A stretch of DNA of 64,000 nucleotides, from positions 806,001 through 870,000 of the forward strand of contig NZ_CP009920.1 of NCBI RefSeq assembly GCF_000832985.1, read 5' to 3'. Positions 53,786 to 63,804 of this stretch are shown piece by piece. Below the pieces are notes generated by a model. It did not search any database. It was not told the DNA's origin and saw nothing but the letters and a program-made list of their open reading frames with translations. Made by a program: the position numbers and the translations under genes. Within the stretch, counting starts at the first letter, position 1. The number at the start of each line of letters is the position of its first letter. The stretch comes from Priestia megaterium NBRC 15308 = ATCC 14581. Lineage in GTDB: Bacteria > Bacillota > Bacilli > Bacillales > Bacillaceae_H.

Positions 53786-54541
53786 ATGGCTAATTATTCC
53801 TTTGATCAATATATTAAAAAAGCAATGAAATACGATTTTCTAGCTAACTACTATAAGTATAGTGATCCATCTAAGCATATTCATTATTATCAAAAGCATT
53901 TGTACTATATCCAGCAGGCCATCTTAACTTCTTCTGAAAATACGAATCTGCGCGTAAATCCGCCGCAAATTCGTATACTTCACGCTTCTCCAGATTCTCC
54001 ATCTGTAGATATTTATATTAACAACAAACGAGTGATTCGCAACTTAACTTATAAACAAGAAACAGATTATATTGAATTACAAGAACCTGGAAGATATACA
54101 ATTTCTATTTATCCCGCTGGAGAAACCGGAAGACCTGTTTTAACGGAATCATTTACATTTGAAGGAAACCAAAATTACACGGTAGCGGCGGTAGATGAAC
54201 TAAACAAGCTTGATTTATTGTTTATCTATGACAATACGGATGTACCAAGTGGAGAAACAAAGCTTCGGTTTGTGCACCTTTCTCCTGATGCTCCTGCTGT
54301 AGATATTGCGGCTAGAGGCGGAGACGTCATTTTTTCCGGAGTGCAGTTTAAAGAAGTCACAAAATATTTGCCTTTGTCCCCCATGCATGTTCAACTTAGC
54401 GTACGCATAGCAGGAACCAAAAATGTAGTACTCGAAATCCCTGCACTGAACCTTCGTCCGAATCGAACATATACGGTATATGCCGTCGGATTTGCTAAGA
54501 GCCGTCCTGCATTAGAAGCGCTGATCTCCCAAGATCGTTAA
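53786..54541 (+). CDS. DUF4397 protein without export or sorting signals
   Basis: 251 aa. A helical Tyr-rich N-terminus (YSFDQYIKKAMKYDFLANYY) precedes two DUF4397 repeats with HASPDSPSVDIYI near 78 and HLSPDAPAVDIA near 165. Paralogue of the anchored protein at 14549, but with no signal peptide and no MPKTG tail, so presumably it stays in the cytosol or is added to the spore from the mother cell. Start ATG 53786 behind AAGGGAG. Confidence 0.8.
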   Translation: MANYSFDQYIKKAMKYDFLANYYKYSDPSKHIHYYQKHLYYIQQAILTSSENTNLRVNPPQIRILHASPDSPSVDIYINNKRVIRNLTYKQETDYIELQEPGRYTISIYPAGETGRPVLTESFTFEGNQNYTVAAVDELNKLDLLFIYDNTDVPSGETKLRFVHLSPDAPAVDIAARGGDVIFSGVQFKEVTKYLPLSPMHVQLSVRIAGTKNVVLEIPALNLRPNRTYTVYAVGFAKSRPALEALISQDR

Positions 54542-54542
54542 C

Positions 54543-54574
54543 AAAAAAAACCTTCCAAATTGGAAGGTTTTTTT
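54543..54574. terminator. Bidirectional terminator
   Basis: AAACCTTCCAA/TTGGAAGGTTT stem between the DUF4397 gene and ypmS. Confidence 0.8.
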
Positions 54575-55145
54575 ATTCACTGCGCGAAATTAAACGTACG
54601 CGAATATCATCATTTTTCAAATCAAACTTTTGTACTTTTACAGCAAAATCACTCTCTAACTTCATCTGCTGTAACGCTACGTATACTGATTCATTCTTTG
54701 GATCAATCGTTACCCATTCTGGTAGCGCAAAGTTATTATTTACGTATCGAAGCACTGTGCGGACAGGAAGCTGCAGCTTTCCAACAGAAAGTGACTGCTG
54801 TTCAAGCACAATATCTCCATTTTTTTGTACGATTGGATCAAATGTCATTCGAATATTAATGTCATCGCCGAATACTTGAATCGTACCGTCTACTCTTACT
54901 ACATCGGTGAGAGTAATTTTGTAGTTAAGCGGCTGATTCTTAAATTCTTTCTTTAAATATTTATCAATCAGTACATTTAAGTCCGCTTTTTTAGCCAAAA
55001 TAGTTAGTTCTGCGTCTCCTTCTACTTTTTCAGAGGGAGTTGGATTGGCCTTGTCAACCGGTTGAAAAATAAACGCAATAATAAGGATAGCCCCTAGAAC
55101 ATTAATCCCTAATAACGCGATAAATAGGGTTTTCCACTTCTTCAT
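54573..55145 (-). CDS. ypmS: YpmS (DUF2140 family)
   Basis: 190 aa. One N-terminal span (residues 7-28) then an extracytoplasmic beta-rich domain, with KADLNVLIDKYL, ITLTDVVRVDGTIQVFGDDI and YVNNNFALPEWVTIDP. Function unknown. Ends the ypmQ/ypmR/ypmS group, 12 bases after ypmR, as in B. subtilis. Confidence 0.9.
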   Translation of the reverse strand: MKKWKTLFIALLGINVLGAILIIAFIFQPVDKANPTPSEKVEGDAELTILAKKADLNVLIDKYLKKEFKNQPLNYKITLTDVVRVDGTIQVFGDDINIRMTFDPIVQKNGDIVLEQQSLSVGKLQLPVRTVLRYVNNNFALPEWVTIDPKNESVYVALQQMKLESDFAVKVQKFDLKNDDIRVRLISRSE

Positions 55146-55157
55146 ATAACAATCTCC

Positions 55158-56042
55158 TTACTCGTTCCCACTCTCTTTCGTGTTTTTCTCTTTTTCATCA
55201 GATGTAACTTCTTTTACTGTTTCCTTTTTCTGATCTCCAACGAGAGGATCTTCTTCCTCCATTGATTTACTAATGCGTTCAGCCATTAGTTTGTACCCTT
55301 TTTTATTAGGGTGAAACTCGTCTTTCCCTAATAAATTTACGTCAGAATCATAAAAAATATCATCAATTTTTACATAACTTACATTATCATATTGAGAAGC
55401 AATTTTCTCGCTTGCCGCATTCCATTCATTAATAACGACATTAATTTCTTTCACATCACTTAATGATTTAAAGAATGGATTATAAAAACCAATTAAATAA
55501 ATATGAGCATTAGGATTAAGCTTACGTATACGTGAAAACACGTCATTTAGACGTCTTTCATATTTTGACTGCTGTGATTCAAACGTTTTAATTGAGATAT
55601 TGTAAAAGTAATCTCTTACCACTTTCATCACGTCATTGCCGCCAATCGTCAAGAAAACGATGTCTGCTCTTGATACTTCAGCTGCTACTCCCGGCTGATT
55701 TAACCTCGCTAATAGCTGATCCGTCCGGTTTCCTCTTTTGCCTAGATTCTCTGTTCGTACATTTTGCACTTCATTTTGTTTAGAAAGGTATTTAGTTAAG
55801 TATGGTACATAACCGCCTTTTTTAGACTCATCTCCTACTCCTTCTGTTAATGAGTCACCAATGGCTACAATATCTAAATCTACAGGAAAAAAGCCTTTCG
55901 GAATATGCTTTTTAGGTGTTAAATCCACTTCTTTCTGAACGGCTTCTTCTTTATTGTCCGTCGGCAAAAAAGTCGTCGTCGAACAGCTCGCTAACACCAC
56001 CGCACTCATACTGCTTATCACTATACTTTTCCATTTTCTCAT
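55158..56042 (-). CDS. ypmR: SGNH/GDSL hydrolase lipoprotein (YpmR)
   Basis: 294 aa. Lipobox VVLASC (Cys near 19). GDSL block IAIGDSLTEGVGDE carries the nucleophile Ser, with GGND and the C-terminal DEFHPNKKGY supplying Asp and His. Likely acts on a surface lipid or glycan ester. An alternative ATG one codon upstream exists. Confidence 0.9.
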   Translation of the reverse strand: MRKWKSIVISSMSAVVLASCSTTTFLPTDNKEEAVQKEVDLTPKKHIPKGFFPVDLDIVAIGDSLTEGVGDESKKGGYVPYLTKYLSKQNEVQNVRTENLGKRGNRTDQLLARLNQPGVAAEVSRADIVFLTIGGNDVMKVVRDYFYNISIKTFESQQSKYERRLNDVFSRIRKLNPNAHIYLIGFYNPFFKSLSDVKEINVVINEWNAASEKIASQYDNVSYVKIDDIFYDSDVNLLGKDEFHPNKKGYKLMAERISKSMEEEDPLVGDQKKETVKEVTSDEKEKNTKESGNE

Positions 56043-56202
56043 CATAACACCTACTAACTATGCTGTATTCTCGCTGTCACAAGCAATACTGCTTACCGCT
56101 CTGAATAACTATATCTTTATATCTTATCATACTATGTCAAGTTGATATTTTACTACGTTTCTTATATATAGTATATGTAAAAAAAAGGATAAGCATGTTT
56201 CT

Positions 56203-56258
56203 TTCATAAAAATATCCGCTAACACATCACTATAAAGATAGCTGTGTTTGGCGGATAG
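56203..56258 (-). terminator. Terminator of ypmQ
   Basis: ATCCGC...GCGGAT stem with inner ACACA/TGTGT, then TTTTTAT on the minus strand. Confidence 0.65.
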
Positions 56259-56278
56259 ATTTGACGGATTTATAGCTC

Positions 56279-56857
56279 TTACTGAAGGGTTTTGATATCT
56301 TTTATCATATCTTCATAAGGAGGATCAGTCACTCCCTGATAAGATTTTTGAATGACTCCATCTTTGTCAATTAGAAAAAAATCCGTACCGTGAATAACCT
56401 GCGGATTTTCTTGCGGCTTTTTCACAATCGTTTTAAATTGGTCCAGAGCAAACTTTTCAATTTCCGCTTGTTTATAACCCGTTAAGAAATCCCAATTCGA
56501 AAAATCAGCGCCAAATTTAGTCGCATAGTCCTTCATTTTCGGTGGAGTGTCCACTTCAGGGTCTACGCTAAATGAAACAAAGCGAACGTCCAGCCCTTCA
56601 TCCTTGGCCATTTTTTGTAATTTAGCCATATGAGCCGTCATTGGGGGACATACGGTTTCACAGCTTGTGAAGATAAAGTTAGCTACCCAAACGTTCCCTT
56701 TCAGCTGACTTAGCCCTACTTTCTTTTGATCTTGGTTAACATAAGAAAAAGAGTCCATCTTCCAATTGAGAGGATTTTCTATTTTGGAACCACAGGCTGT
56801 TAACATCATACAACTAATAAGCAGTAAAAAAAACAATTTATAAGACCAGCTTTTCAT
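56279..56857 (-). CDS. ypmQ: SCO1/SenC-family copper chaperone lipoprotein (YpmQ)
   Basis: 192 aa. Lipobox MMLTAC (Cys near 21). Copper-binding CxxxC in SCETVCPP plus His in VIHGTDFFLID, within a thioredoxin-like fold. Helps insert copper into cytochrome c oxidase. Start ATG 56857 after AGGAGG. Separated from ypmR by a terminator here. Confidence 0.92.
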   Translation of the reverse strand: MKSWSYKLFFLLLISCMMLTACGSKIENPLNWKMDSFSYVNQDQKKVGLSQLKGNVWVANFIFTSCETVCPPMTAHMAKLQKMAKDEGLDVRFVSFSVDPEVDTPPKMKDYATKFGADFSNWDFLTGYKQAEIEKFALDQFKTIVKKPQENPQVIHGTDFFLIDKDGVIQKSYQGVTDPPYEDMIKDIKTLQ

Positions 56858-56881
56858 ATGTTCCTCCTGCACGGTTAAAGT

Positions 56882-58497
56882 TTAGTCATAGCTAGGGAAA
56901 ATCAAGGTAAACGTTGAACCTTTTCCTGGTATGCTTTCCACTTCAATTCTTCCATTCATTTGTTCGACCAGTTGATAAGACACCATCAGACCAATCCCTG
57001 TTCCTTTTTCTTTTAAAGAATAAAATGCTGTTCCCAGCCGGTTCACTTGTTCACTGGTCATGCCTATACCAGTATCTTCAATTTGAATATGTACCTGTCC
57101 TTCTCGCTTGTAAAGCCCTACTCGAAGCGTTCCTCCAGCTCTCATGGCTTCAATTCCATTTTTCATAATATTAAGCAGAATTTGATTCAATTCGTTTCGG
57201 CTGCCGCGAACATACATCTCTTCTTTTGCGTCTAATTCTATGAGTATATTATTTGTTAACAAAGCATAAGAAGATAATAAGTCTACTAAGCTTGTAATAC
57301 ACTCCAAGCAGTTAATAAAACGATGCTGATGAACATCCGGCTTGGCTAAAGATAAATAGTCATGAATAATCGCTTCCGCTCTGTCCATTTCGTTAATCAT
57401 AAGATGAATGTAACTTAATTCAGTGTTTGAAAGCTTTGTGTTATCTTGAAAAAGCTGTAAAAACCCTTTTACCACCGTCATAGGATTTCGAATTTCATGG
57501 GCTACAGAAGCAGCTAATTGACCAATTGCATTCATTTTCTCTGCTCGCTGCAATTCCTTTTGCATTCTCGTTTTTTCCATAATAACTTCCAATTCATCAA
57601 TCGCTTTAGCAATTCCATCTTTTGAATGATTGAAATTCGTTTCTACGTTCAGCTGTTCTTTTGTTGCTGACACTTGTTGAAAAAGCTGCTGAAGCCGCTC
57701 GGTCATTTCATTAAATCTTGTGTGTACATTCCCTAACTCAGAATCATCTTCGTATGTCAGCTTCACATCAAACTTCCCTTGACTTACTGCTTGAATTCCT
57801 TCTACTAATTCTCCTAGGGGCGACATTAATCGCCTTAGTCCCCAGTCTTGAATAACAATAATGAAGGTAAACAAAATCGTAAACGCAACGGCCAAAGCCA
57901 CAATTAAACGTTTTTGGTAGATATAGATAGCGCTTGCATCTATATCTACACCAAGAATAGCCACGACTTTTCCGGAGCTGTTTGTAATAGGCGATAAAAC
58001 GGTTATCCACGTCCCGAATTCGTCTTTGTATGTAGATGTTACGATATTTTTCTTTTCTTGTTCTGCTTGCTTAAATGATTTGTAAAATTCTTCTCCTCCA
58101 TAATAAATCATGGATGGCTCTAGTGATTGCTTAATTTTCTTATTCGCTGTTACGATAATCTTATTTCCATGCGACTGGAATTTTCGGTCGTCATAATATA
58201 TCCCTGCAAGTACGACGGATGCAATTCGTAAATCTTTCTGAACTGCTTTTCTAGCTCGTCTTTTTCAGGAATCGTCCCGTTCCTTGAATCCACTGCTGCT
58301 ATTACGTCTTGTTTAGATAAAGACTCCCTCCATAAATCGGCCATAATTAACGCGTGCTGCGTTAGTGTCTCTTTTGCCATCTTTTTTTGAACTTGATAGC
58401 TAATGGCTAAAGAAATGACTCCAAGGGCAACTACAATTAAAGTAGAAAATAAAACCGTTTTGTTAAACACACTCAAATTTCGAATATATTTTTTCAT
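56882..58497 (-). pseudogene. Membrane sensor histidine kinase split by a one-base frameshift
   Basis: Two adjacent frames make one protein. Bases 58497-about 58250 encode MKKYIRNLSVFNKTVLF, a span and the start of an outer sensor domain. The original frame then continues to 56882: a second span, HAMP, HisKA (VAHEIRNPMTVVKG) and HATPase (NIMKNG, DTGIGM, GTGIGLM). Adding one A to the run at 58247-58250 restores an unbroken ORF of about 538 aa through GIYYDDRKFQSHG. As written, the kinase part could only start at an internal ATG and would lack the sensor's N-terminus. Confidence 0.8.
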
Positions 58498-58616
58498 CGG
58501 TATACTCCGGATTCAAAAGAATAGTAACCAGCACAGCATTCGCTGGTAGAAAGTTGATTCTATTATATCACACGTTGGTCCACTTCTCTTTCCTCTTTTT
58601 CCAAAAAAGAGAAAGC

Positions 58617-58650
58617 CAAAAAAGTGACTTGCAAAAAGCAACCCACTTTA
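58617..58650 (-). terminator. Terminator of degV
   Basis: AAAGTG...CACTTT stem with a T-tract on the minus strand, just past the degV stop. Confidence 0.55.
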
Positions 58651-59490
58651 TTCAGCAAAATACATAAAACCAATTGCACCAATACCTGTATGCGTTGAAA
58701 TAATAGGCGTCGTATCTTCAATCGAAAATTGCGTATAGCCCCTTGCCTTCACAATTGATTCTTTTAACTTAGAGGCGAGTCCAAATCCATCTGCATGTAC
58801 AAGCCCTACTCCTTTAATACTTTTTCCTTCTGTATGCTCTTCGAACTGTTTCGTTAAAAACTTAACAATTTGAGAATGGCTGCGCACTTTAGCAACAGGA
58901 GTATATACTCCGTCAGCTAGAGAAGCAATTGGCTTAATATTTAAAAGAGAACCGATCAATCCTTTTCCTCGTCCAATACGTCCACCTTTAACCAAATTTT
59001 CAAGTGTATCAACTACGACAAAAAGATTCGTATTTTGACGCACCTCTTCCAAGCGCGTGATAATTTCTTCTACTGTATGCCCATCTTCAATCATTTTCAC
59101 CGCTTCAAAGACTTGAAACGAAAGAGCTTTTGTAATGTACATAGAATCAACAACGGTGATGTTTCCTTCTACCATTTGAGCCGCGCTTTCAGCTGCTCGA
59201 ACAGTTCCGCTCATTCCTCCAGTCATATGAATCGAAATGACGTCATACCCTTCACTAACTAATCGTTCATATACTTCAACAAAAGAACCAATAGCTGGCT
59301 GAGAGCTTTTTGGTAATTCTTTTGAATTTTTCATTTTTTCAATAAAATCTGTCGGCGTTAATTCTACGCGATCTAAATACGTTTCATTATCAATGTTAAT
59401 ACATAAAGGTATCATCTCAATACCGTATTTTTCAGCTTCTTCCAACGTTAAATCAATTGTTGAATCCGTTACCACTTTAATTTTCGCCAT
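58648..59490 (-). CDS. DegV-family fatty-acid-binding protein
   Basis: 280 aa. TDSTIDLT at the start, SSQPAIGSF, IHMTGGMSGTVRAAE, LVKGGRIGRGKGLIGSLLNIKPI and the C-terminal HTGIGAIGFMYF are typical of DegV/FakB proteins, which present fatty acids to the kinase FakA. Monocistronic. Confidence 0.93.
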   Translation of the reverse strand: MAKIKVVTDSTIDLTLEEAEKYGIEMIPLCINIDNETYLDRVELTPTDFIEKMKNSKELPKSSQPAIGSFVEVYERLVSEGYDVISIHMTGGMSGTVRAAESAAQMVEGNITVVDSMYITKALSFQVFEAVKMIEDGHTVEEIITRLEEVRQNTNLFVVVDTLENLVKGGRIGRGKGLIGSLLNIKPIASLADGVYTPVAKVRSHSQIVKFLTKQFEEHTEGKSIKGVGLVHADGFGLASKLKESIVKARGYTQFSIEDTTPIISTHTGIGAIGFMYFAE

Positions 59491-59607
59491 GTGTTCACCC
59501 CTATAAGATGCATTGCAGACTAGTATAACATGAACACTTACAACAATATAGTTATAATAGAATGCAAGTTTTGCTAATTCGTAAAACGCATGTTCAACCT
59601 TTTATAT

Positions 59608-59657
59608 TAACAAAAAAAGTTGACTCTGCTGAAATATTCAGAAAAGTCAACTTTTAC
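59608..59657 (-). terminator. Terminator of ypmP
   Basis: AAAAGTTGACT/AGTCAACTTTT stem. Confidence 0.75.
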
Positions 59658-59659
59658 GT

Positions 59660-59911
59660 TTATGCATTATGTTTTAATACATGAGACTTAAAGAGCTGTT
59701 CGTAATCTTTCCATTTCAACACGCGTTTTAAATATTCTTGAAACGAGTAGGTTTGCTTCGGAACTGATTCGTTCGTGATTTGTCTAATAAATAAATCAAG
59801 TTTTGCAGATAACATGAACCGAAACGTGCTATTTTCCTCTAAAACTGGAATTTCAGTAATTTTTACTTTTTGACCACTGACATGTTTAAATTCAAGGCTT
59901 TTTAATAGCAA
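59660..59911 (-). CDS. ypmP: YpmP (DUF2535 family)
   Basis: 83 aa from a TTG start at 59911, eight bases after GAGGG; a TTG at 59920 touches the ribosome site. It begins LLKSLEFKHVSGQKVKI and ends SHVLKHNA. The length equals B. subtilis YpmP. Function unknown. Lies between ilvA and the ypmQ region as in B. subtilis. Confidence 0.82.
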   Translation of the reverse strand: MLLKSLEFKHVSGQKVKITEIPVLEENSTFRFMLSAKLDLFIRQITNESVPKQTYSFQEYLKRVLKWKDYEQLFKSHVLKHNA

Positions 59912-60011
59912 GGCGATCAACCCTCTTTTTACCCGTTTATTTTATTATAATGCTTCAGGCACTTTCTGTCTTGATAAAATAAAAAGAAAACACAAATATT
60001 TTTTAAAATAA

Positions 60012-60058
60012 AAATGCTTCATCAACTTATTCGACAGTTGATGAAGCATTCCTTTTTA
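60012..60058 (-). terminator. Terminator of ilvA
   Basis: AATGCTTCATCAAC/GTTGATGAAGCATT perfect stem with T-tract. Confidence 0.85.
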
Positions 60059-60072
60059 AAACGACCTTCTAT

Positions 60073-61344
60073 TTAAATAAATAAGTGAAACAAGTTGCTT
60101 TCTTTATTAATTTCTGTGTAAGGGAATCCTTTTTTATCCATACGATTAATCAGTGGATAATAATCTTCTTTATGCTTAAGCTCAATTCCCACAAGTGCCG
60201 GTCCGCTGTCTTTGTTATTCTTTTTCGTATACTCAAAGCGCGAAATATCGTCTGTCGGTCCAAGCACTTCGTCTAGAAACTCACGAAGAGCTCCTGCGCG
60301 CTGAGGAAAATTAACGATAAAATAATGCTGTAATCCTTCATAAATCATTGAACGTTCTTTGATTTCTTGCATACGTCCAATGTCATTGTTTCCTCCGCTG
60401 ATGACGCAAACAACCGTTTTCCCTTTAATTTGCTCACGGTATGAGTCAAGAGCAGCAATCGAAAGAGCTCCTGCTGGTTCTGCTACAATCGCATTTTCAT
60501 TGTATAGAGATAAAATGGTTGTACAAACCTTGCCTTCAGGAACAACTACAATATCGTCCACAAGTTCTTTACTGATGTCATACGGAAGCGTTCCAACTGT
60601 TTTAACAGCTGCTCCGTCTACAAATGGATCGATTGCCGGTAGCGTCACTACATTTCCATTTGCTAAAGATGTCTGCATACCAGGCGCGCCTGCTGGTTCT
60701 ACCCCAATCACAGCTGTTTGAGGCGAGATGCTTTTTACGTATGTGCCGACACCGGAAATTAATCCGCCCCCGCCGATACCCGCAAATACGTAGTCAATTT
60801 CATCTTCACAGTCATTGAACATTTCAACGGCTACTGTACCCTGTCCTGCAATAACGTCTACATCATTAAATGGGTGAATAAATGTTCGATGTTCCTCTTC
60901 ACTGCATGCAATAGCTTGTTCATAAGAATCATCAAACGTATCTCCGATTAGTACGACCTTTACGTTATCTTTGCCTAAAAATTTCACTTGATTAATTTTT
61001 TGGCGCGGCGTTGTGCTCGGCATAAAGATTTTACCATCGATGTTTAAATGACGGCACGCATATGCTACACCTTGTGCGTGGTTTCCTGCACTTGCACAGG
61101 CAATTCCATTTTCTAATTCTTCTGGGGATAACTTTTTGATTCGATTGTACGCACCGCGAATTTTAAATGAGCGCACCACCTGTAAATCCTCACGTTTTAA
61201 ATAGATATTACATTCATATCGTTCAGACAAAACGTCATTACGCTGTAGTGGTGTATGCACAACAACATCTTTAATCAATTGATTTGCAATCATGATGTCC
61301 TCTAAATGTACGTGTTTTGTTCGATTATCTACTTGTTGTTTCAT
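60073..61344 (-). CDS. ilvA: Threonine dehydratase, biosynthetic
   Basis: 423-aa PLP enzyme converting threonine to 2-oxobutyrate for isoleucine. PLP Lys in RSFKIRGAYN, SAGNHAQGVAYA, the glycine loop AGIGGGGLISGVG and a C-terminal ACT-like regulatory domain (HYFIVNFPQRAGALREFL). Start ATG 61344 behind AAGGAAG. Length matches the short-regulatory-domain Bacillus form. Confidence 0.94.
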   Translation of the reverse strand: MKQQVDNRTKHVHLEDIMIANQLIKDVVVHTPLQRNDVLSERYECNIYLKREDLQVVRSFKIRGAYNRIKKLSPEELENGIACASAGNHAQGVAYACRHLNIDGKIFMPSTTPRQKINQVKFLGKDNVKVVLIGDTFDDSYEQAIACSEEEHRTFIHPFNDVDVIAGQGTVAVEMFNDCEDEIDYVFAGIGGGGLISGVGTYVKSISPQTAVIGVEPAGAPGMQTSLANGNVVTLPAIDPFVDGAAVKTVGTLPYDISKELVDDIVVVPEGKVCTTILSLYNENAIVAEPAGALSIAALDSYREQIKGKTVVCVISGGNNDIGRMQEIKERSMIYEGLQHYFIVNFPQRAGALREFLDEVLGPTDDISRFEYTKKNNKDSGPALVGIELKHKEDYYPLINRMDKKGFPYTEINKESNLFHLFI

Positions 61345-61575
61345 AACCAACTTCCTTCCTCTTCTACCATTATTAATTTGTACATTATATCACAAAAAAT
61401 TTAGAAAAATCATTATTTTTCATTAATAATAACTAAAAAAACTTTTCCAACTATTTTACTGTCCACATACTTTACATATGTTTAGCAAACGCTAAATAGA
61501 CTTACAAAATTGCCCATACTTTCTACATGCAGCTGATGCGATAACAGGTATAAATTAAGAAAGGTTGTGGAATAA

Positions 61576-61794
61576 ATGGAGTTTTCACTTCAAAGTCTTG
61601 AAAGTGCCGTTCCGTGCGAAATAGTTGCAGATGAAGAAAACGATAGATACATGCTTCGCAAAGCAGATACGAGCGGAGAAATTTTTAATACACCAAGCGA
61701 GCTGATTCAATGGATTGAAGCTAACTGGAGCCCTGAACAGTTTGTGAGCCCAGCGGCTTTTCACGAAATGATGAAGCAATTAAAATCAATATAA
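61576..61794 (+). CDS. Hypothetical 72-aa protein
   Basis: MEFSLQSLESAVPCEIVADE start, acidic, with FNTPSELIQWIEANW and HEMMKQLKSI at the end. No membrane segment. AAAGGTTGTGG upstream is a weak ribosome site. Repeat copy B begins three bases after the stop. Family not recognised. Confidence 0.65.
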   Translation: MEFSLQSLESAVPCEIVADEENDRYMLRKADTSGEIFNTPSELIQWIEANWSPEQFVSPAAFHEMMKQLKSI

Positions 61795-61797
61795 AAA

Positions 61798-62047
61798 GAG
61801 ATTGAAACATAACGAAATCAATCTAAAGACGAATAAATGGAGTATAGAAGCTAGCTAGTAAGGGGTGCTTGTTACACCGCATTTGATTTCCATGCGAGAC
61901 TTTGCTTTCCGCGGGCGGCCGGTGAGCCTCCACTCAACTGCTAAAAGCACCTACATACATGAAATCTACCTTCATCCTTATAATGAAAAGATCCGAACGA
62001 TTCAACGTTCGGATCTTTCTTCGACTAACATACTTTGTCCCAGACTC
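61798..62047. repeat. Dispersed intergenic repeat, copy B (250 bp, internally deleted)
   Basis: Begins GAGATTGAAACATAA and ends TTTGTCCCAGACTC, again imperfect inverted ends. The core CTTTCCGCGGGCGG is present but about 70 bases between it and the right arm are missing. The left arm GCATTTGATT now has one mismatch to the right arm. The 3' hairpin is AGATCCGAACG/CGTTCGGATCT. Sits between convergent genes. Confidence 0.75.
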
Positions 62048-62070
62048 GCGTTTTTTATAAACAAAAGAGA

Positions 62071-62556
62071 TCAGCTTCGCTCGTATACGGTAAAATAATA
62101 CGTGTAGGGATTTTTTTCATCTTTAATTCCTTGCTGCTTCGAAATAACTTTCCATTCGCTCAGATCAATCGCAGGAAAATGTGTATCTCCTTCAAAGGAT
62201 TCTTCAATATGCGTAATATAAAGTCGGTTTGCAACGTCTAATGTTTGTTCATACAGAGTAGCTCCGCCAATCACGAAGAGCTCGTCTTCTTTTTCAGCAT
62301 CTAATGCTTCTAGTTCCTCAACTGAATGAATAACGGTTGCTCCTTCTTGCTGATAATCTTTTTGACGCGTAAGAACCACATTTTCGCGATTAGGAAGCGG
62401 TCGTCCAATTGATTCAAATGTTTTTCTTCCCATTACAATCGTATGACTCGTTGTGATGCGCTTGAAATACTTTAAATCTTCCGGAAGACGCCATGGCAAA
62501 TCATTCTCTTTACCGATCAGCCTGTTTTGATCCATTGCGACAATGAGGGAAATCAT
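62071..62556 (-). CDS. dfrA: Dihydrofolate reductase
   Basis: 161 aa. Reduces dihydrofolate with [36 protein letters not shown] (catalytic Glu/Asp region), [15 protein letters not shown] and [11 protein letters not shown] are all typical. Overlaps the thyB stop by four bases (ATGA), so dTMP synthesis and folate recycling are co-translated. Confidence 0.95.
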   Translation of the reverse strand: MISLIVAMDQNRLIGKENDLPWRLPEDLKYFKRITTSHTIVMGRKTFESIGRPLPNRENVVLTRQKDYQQEGATVIHSVEELEALDAEKEDELFVIGGATLYEQTLDVANRLYITHIEESFEGDTHFPAIDLSEWKVISKQQGIKDEKNPYTYYFTVYERS

Positions 62557-63347
62557 ACGCTCACAGCTCCTTTGATGTGAGGATGCGCATTATAGTCTAC
62601 TAACTCAAAGTCTTCAAATTTAAAGTCAAAAATTGATTTTACGTCTGGATTGATTTTCATTTTTGGCAAAGCATGAGGCTCACGCGTCAACTGCAGGTTT
62701 ACTTGTTCAATGTGATTGCTGTAAATATGCGCATCGCCAAACGTATGAACAAAATCACCCGGCTCTAAATCACACACTTGTGCCACCATCATTGTAAGTA
62801 GCGCATATGAAGCAATGTTAAACGGTACGCCTAGGAAAATATCAGCTGAACGCTGATACAATTGACAAGACAATTTGCCGTCCGCTACGTAAAACTGAAA
62901 TAAGCAGTGACACGGCGGTAAAGCCATATTGTCTACATCAGACACATTCCAGGCGCTTACCATTAAGCGGCGAGAATCAGGGTTGTTTTTAATTTGATTG
63001 ATAACATTGGTAATCTGATCAATTTTTTCTCCGTCCGGCGTTGGCCATGAACGCCACTGATGCCCATACACAGGGCCAAGCTCGCCGTTTTCATCCGCCC
63101 ATTCATTCCAAATGCGCACGCCGTTATCTTGTAAATACTTAACGTTTGTATCTCCTTGTAAAAACCAAAGCAGTTCATGAATAATTGATTTTAAATGAAG
63201 TTTTTTTGTCGTTAATACCGGGAAACCTTCTTGTAAATTAAAACGCATTTGATAGCCAAATGTGCTAATTGTACCTGTTCCTGTCCGATCTTCTTTTTTT
63301 GTTCCATTTGCTAACACATGCTCGCAAAGTTCAAGATATTGTTTCAC
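62553..63347 (-). CDS. thyB: Thymidylate synthase (ThyB/ThyA type)
   Basis: 264 aa. Methylates dUMP to dTMP. Catalytic Cys in [10 protein letters not shown], with [46 protein letters not shown] and [10 protein letters not shown] choose the GTG at 63347 behind AAGGAAG, which gives the length of B. subtilis ThyB; a longer reading from 63398 lacks a good ribosome site. Confidence 0.95.
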   Translation of the reverse strand: MKQYLELCEHVLANGTKKEDRTGTGTISTFGYQMRFNLQEGFPVLTTKKLHLKSIIHELLWFLQGDTNVKYLQDNGVRIWNEWADENGELGPVYGHQWRSWPTPDGEKIDQITNVINQIKNNPDSRRLMVSAWNVSDVDNMALPPCHCLFQFYVADGKLSCQLYQRSADIFLGVPFNIASYALLTMMVAQVCDLEPGDFVHTFGDAHIYSNHIEQVNLQLTREPHALPKMKINPDVKSIFDFKFEDFELVDYNAHPHIKGAVSV

Positions 63348-63477
63348 TTCCGACACTTCCTTTATTAAAAAGTCCTTTTCTATTGTATAAGTGTTCACGA
63401 GCTAAGTAAACAACTAAATCTCAGCTCATGCAGAAAAGTTTTTTATCATTTAGATACGCAATTCCCCCTAAAAAAAC

Positions 63478-63790
63478 GAGAATGAGACCTAACAAAATCA
63501 ATTAAATAATCGAGTATGAATCGCTTATGACACCGCGGTTGCTCTCCGTGCAAGGCTTTGCTTTCCGCGGGCGGCTGATGAGCCTACTCGTCGCTTACAC
63601 TTGGGGGATCTCATCTGTTCCGCTTTCCCCGCAGGAGTCTTCGCCTTGCCCTCCAATCAACCGCTAGAAGCAACTAAATAGATTAAATCTACGTTCACTA
63701 TCAAAATAAAAAGATCCGAACGAGTTAGATTCTCTGCCAAGAATCTCGATTCATCGTTCGGATCTTCCTTCGGCTAAACTACTTTTTTAA
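63478..63790. repeat. Dispersed intergenic repeat, copy C (about 310 bp, worn 3' end)
   Basis: Starts GAGAATGAGACCTAA. Arms GCGGTTG (63535-63541) and CAACCGC (63658-63664) pair perfectly, with one base pair swapped relative to copy A. Core CTTTCCGCGGGCGG and the CGCAGGAGTCTTCG block are kept. The 3' hairpin GATCCGAACGA/TCGTTCGGATC has a longer loop. The GTCCCAGCCTC end is lost. It lies between thyB and purU. Confidence 0.75.
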
Positions 63791-63804
63791 CAGCTTAGTC
63801 TTTG

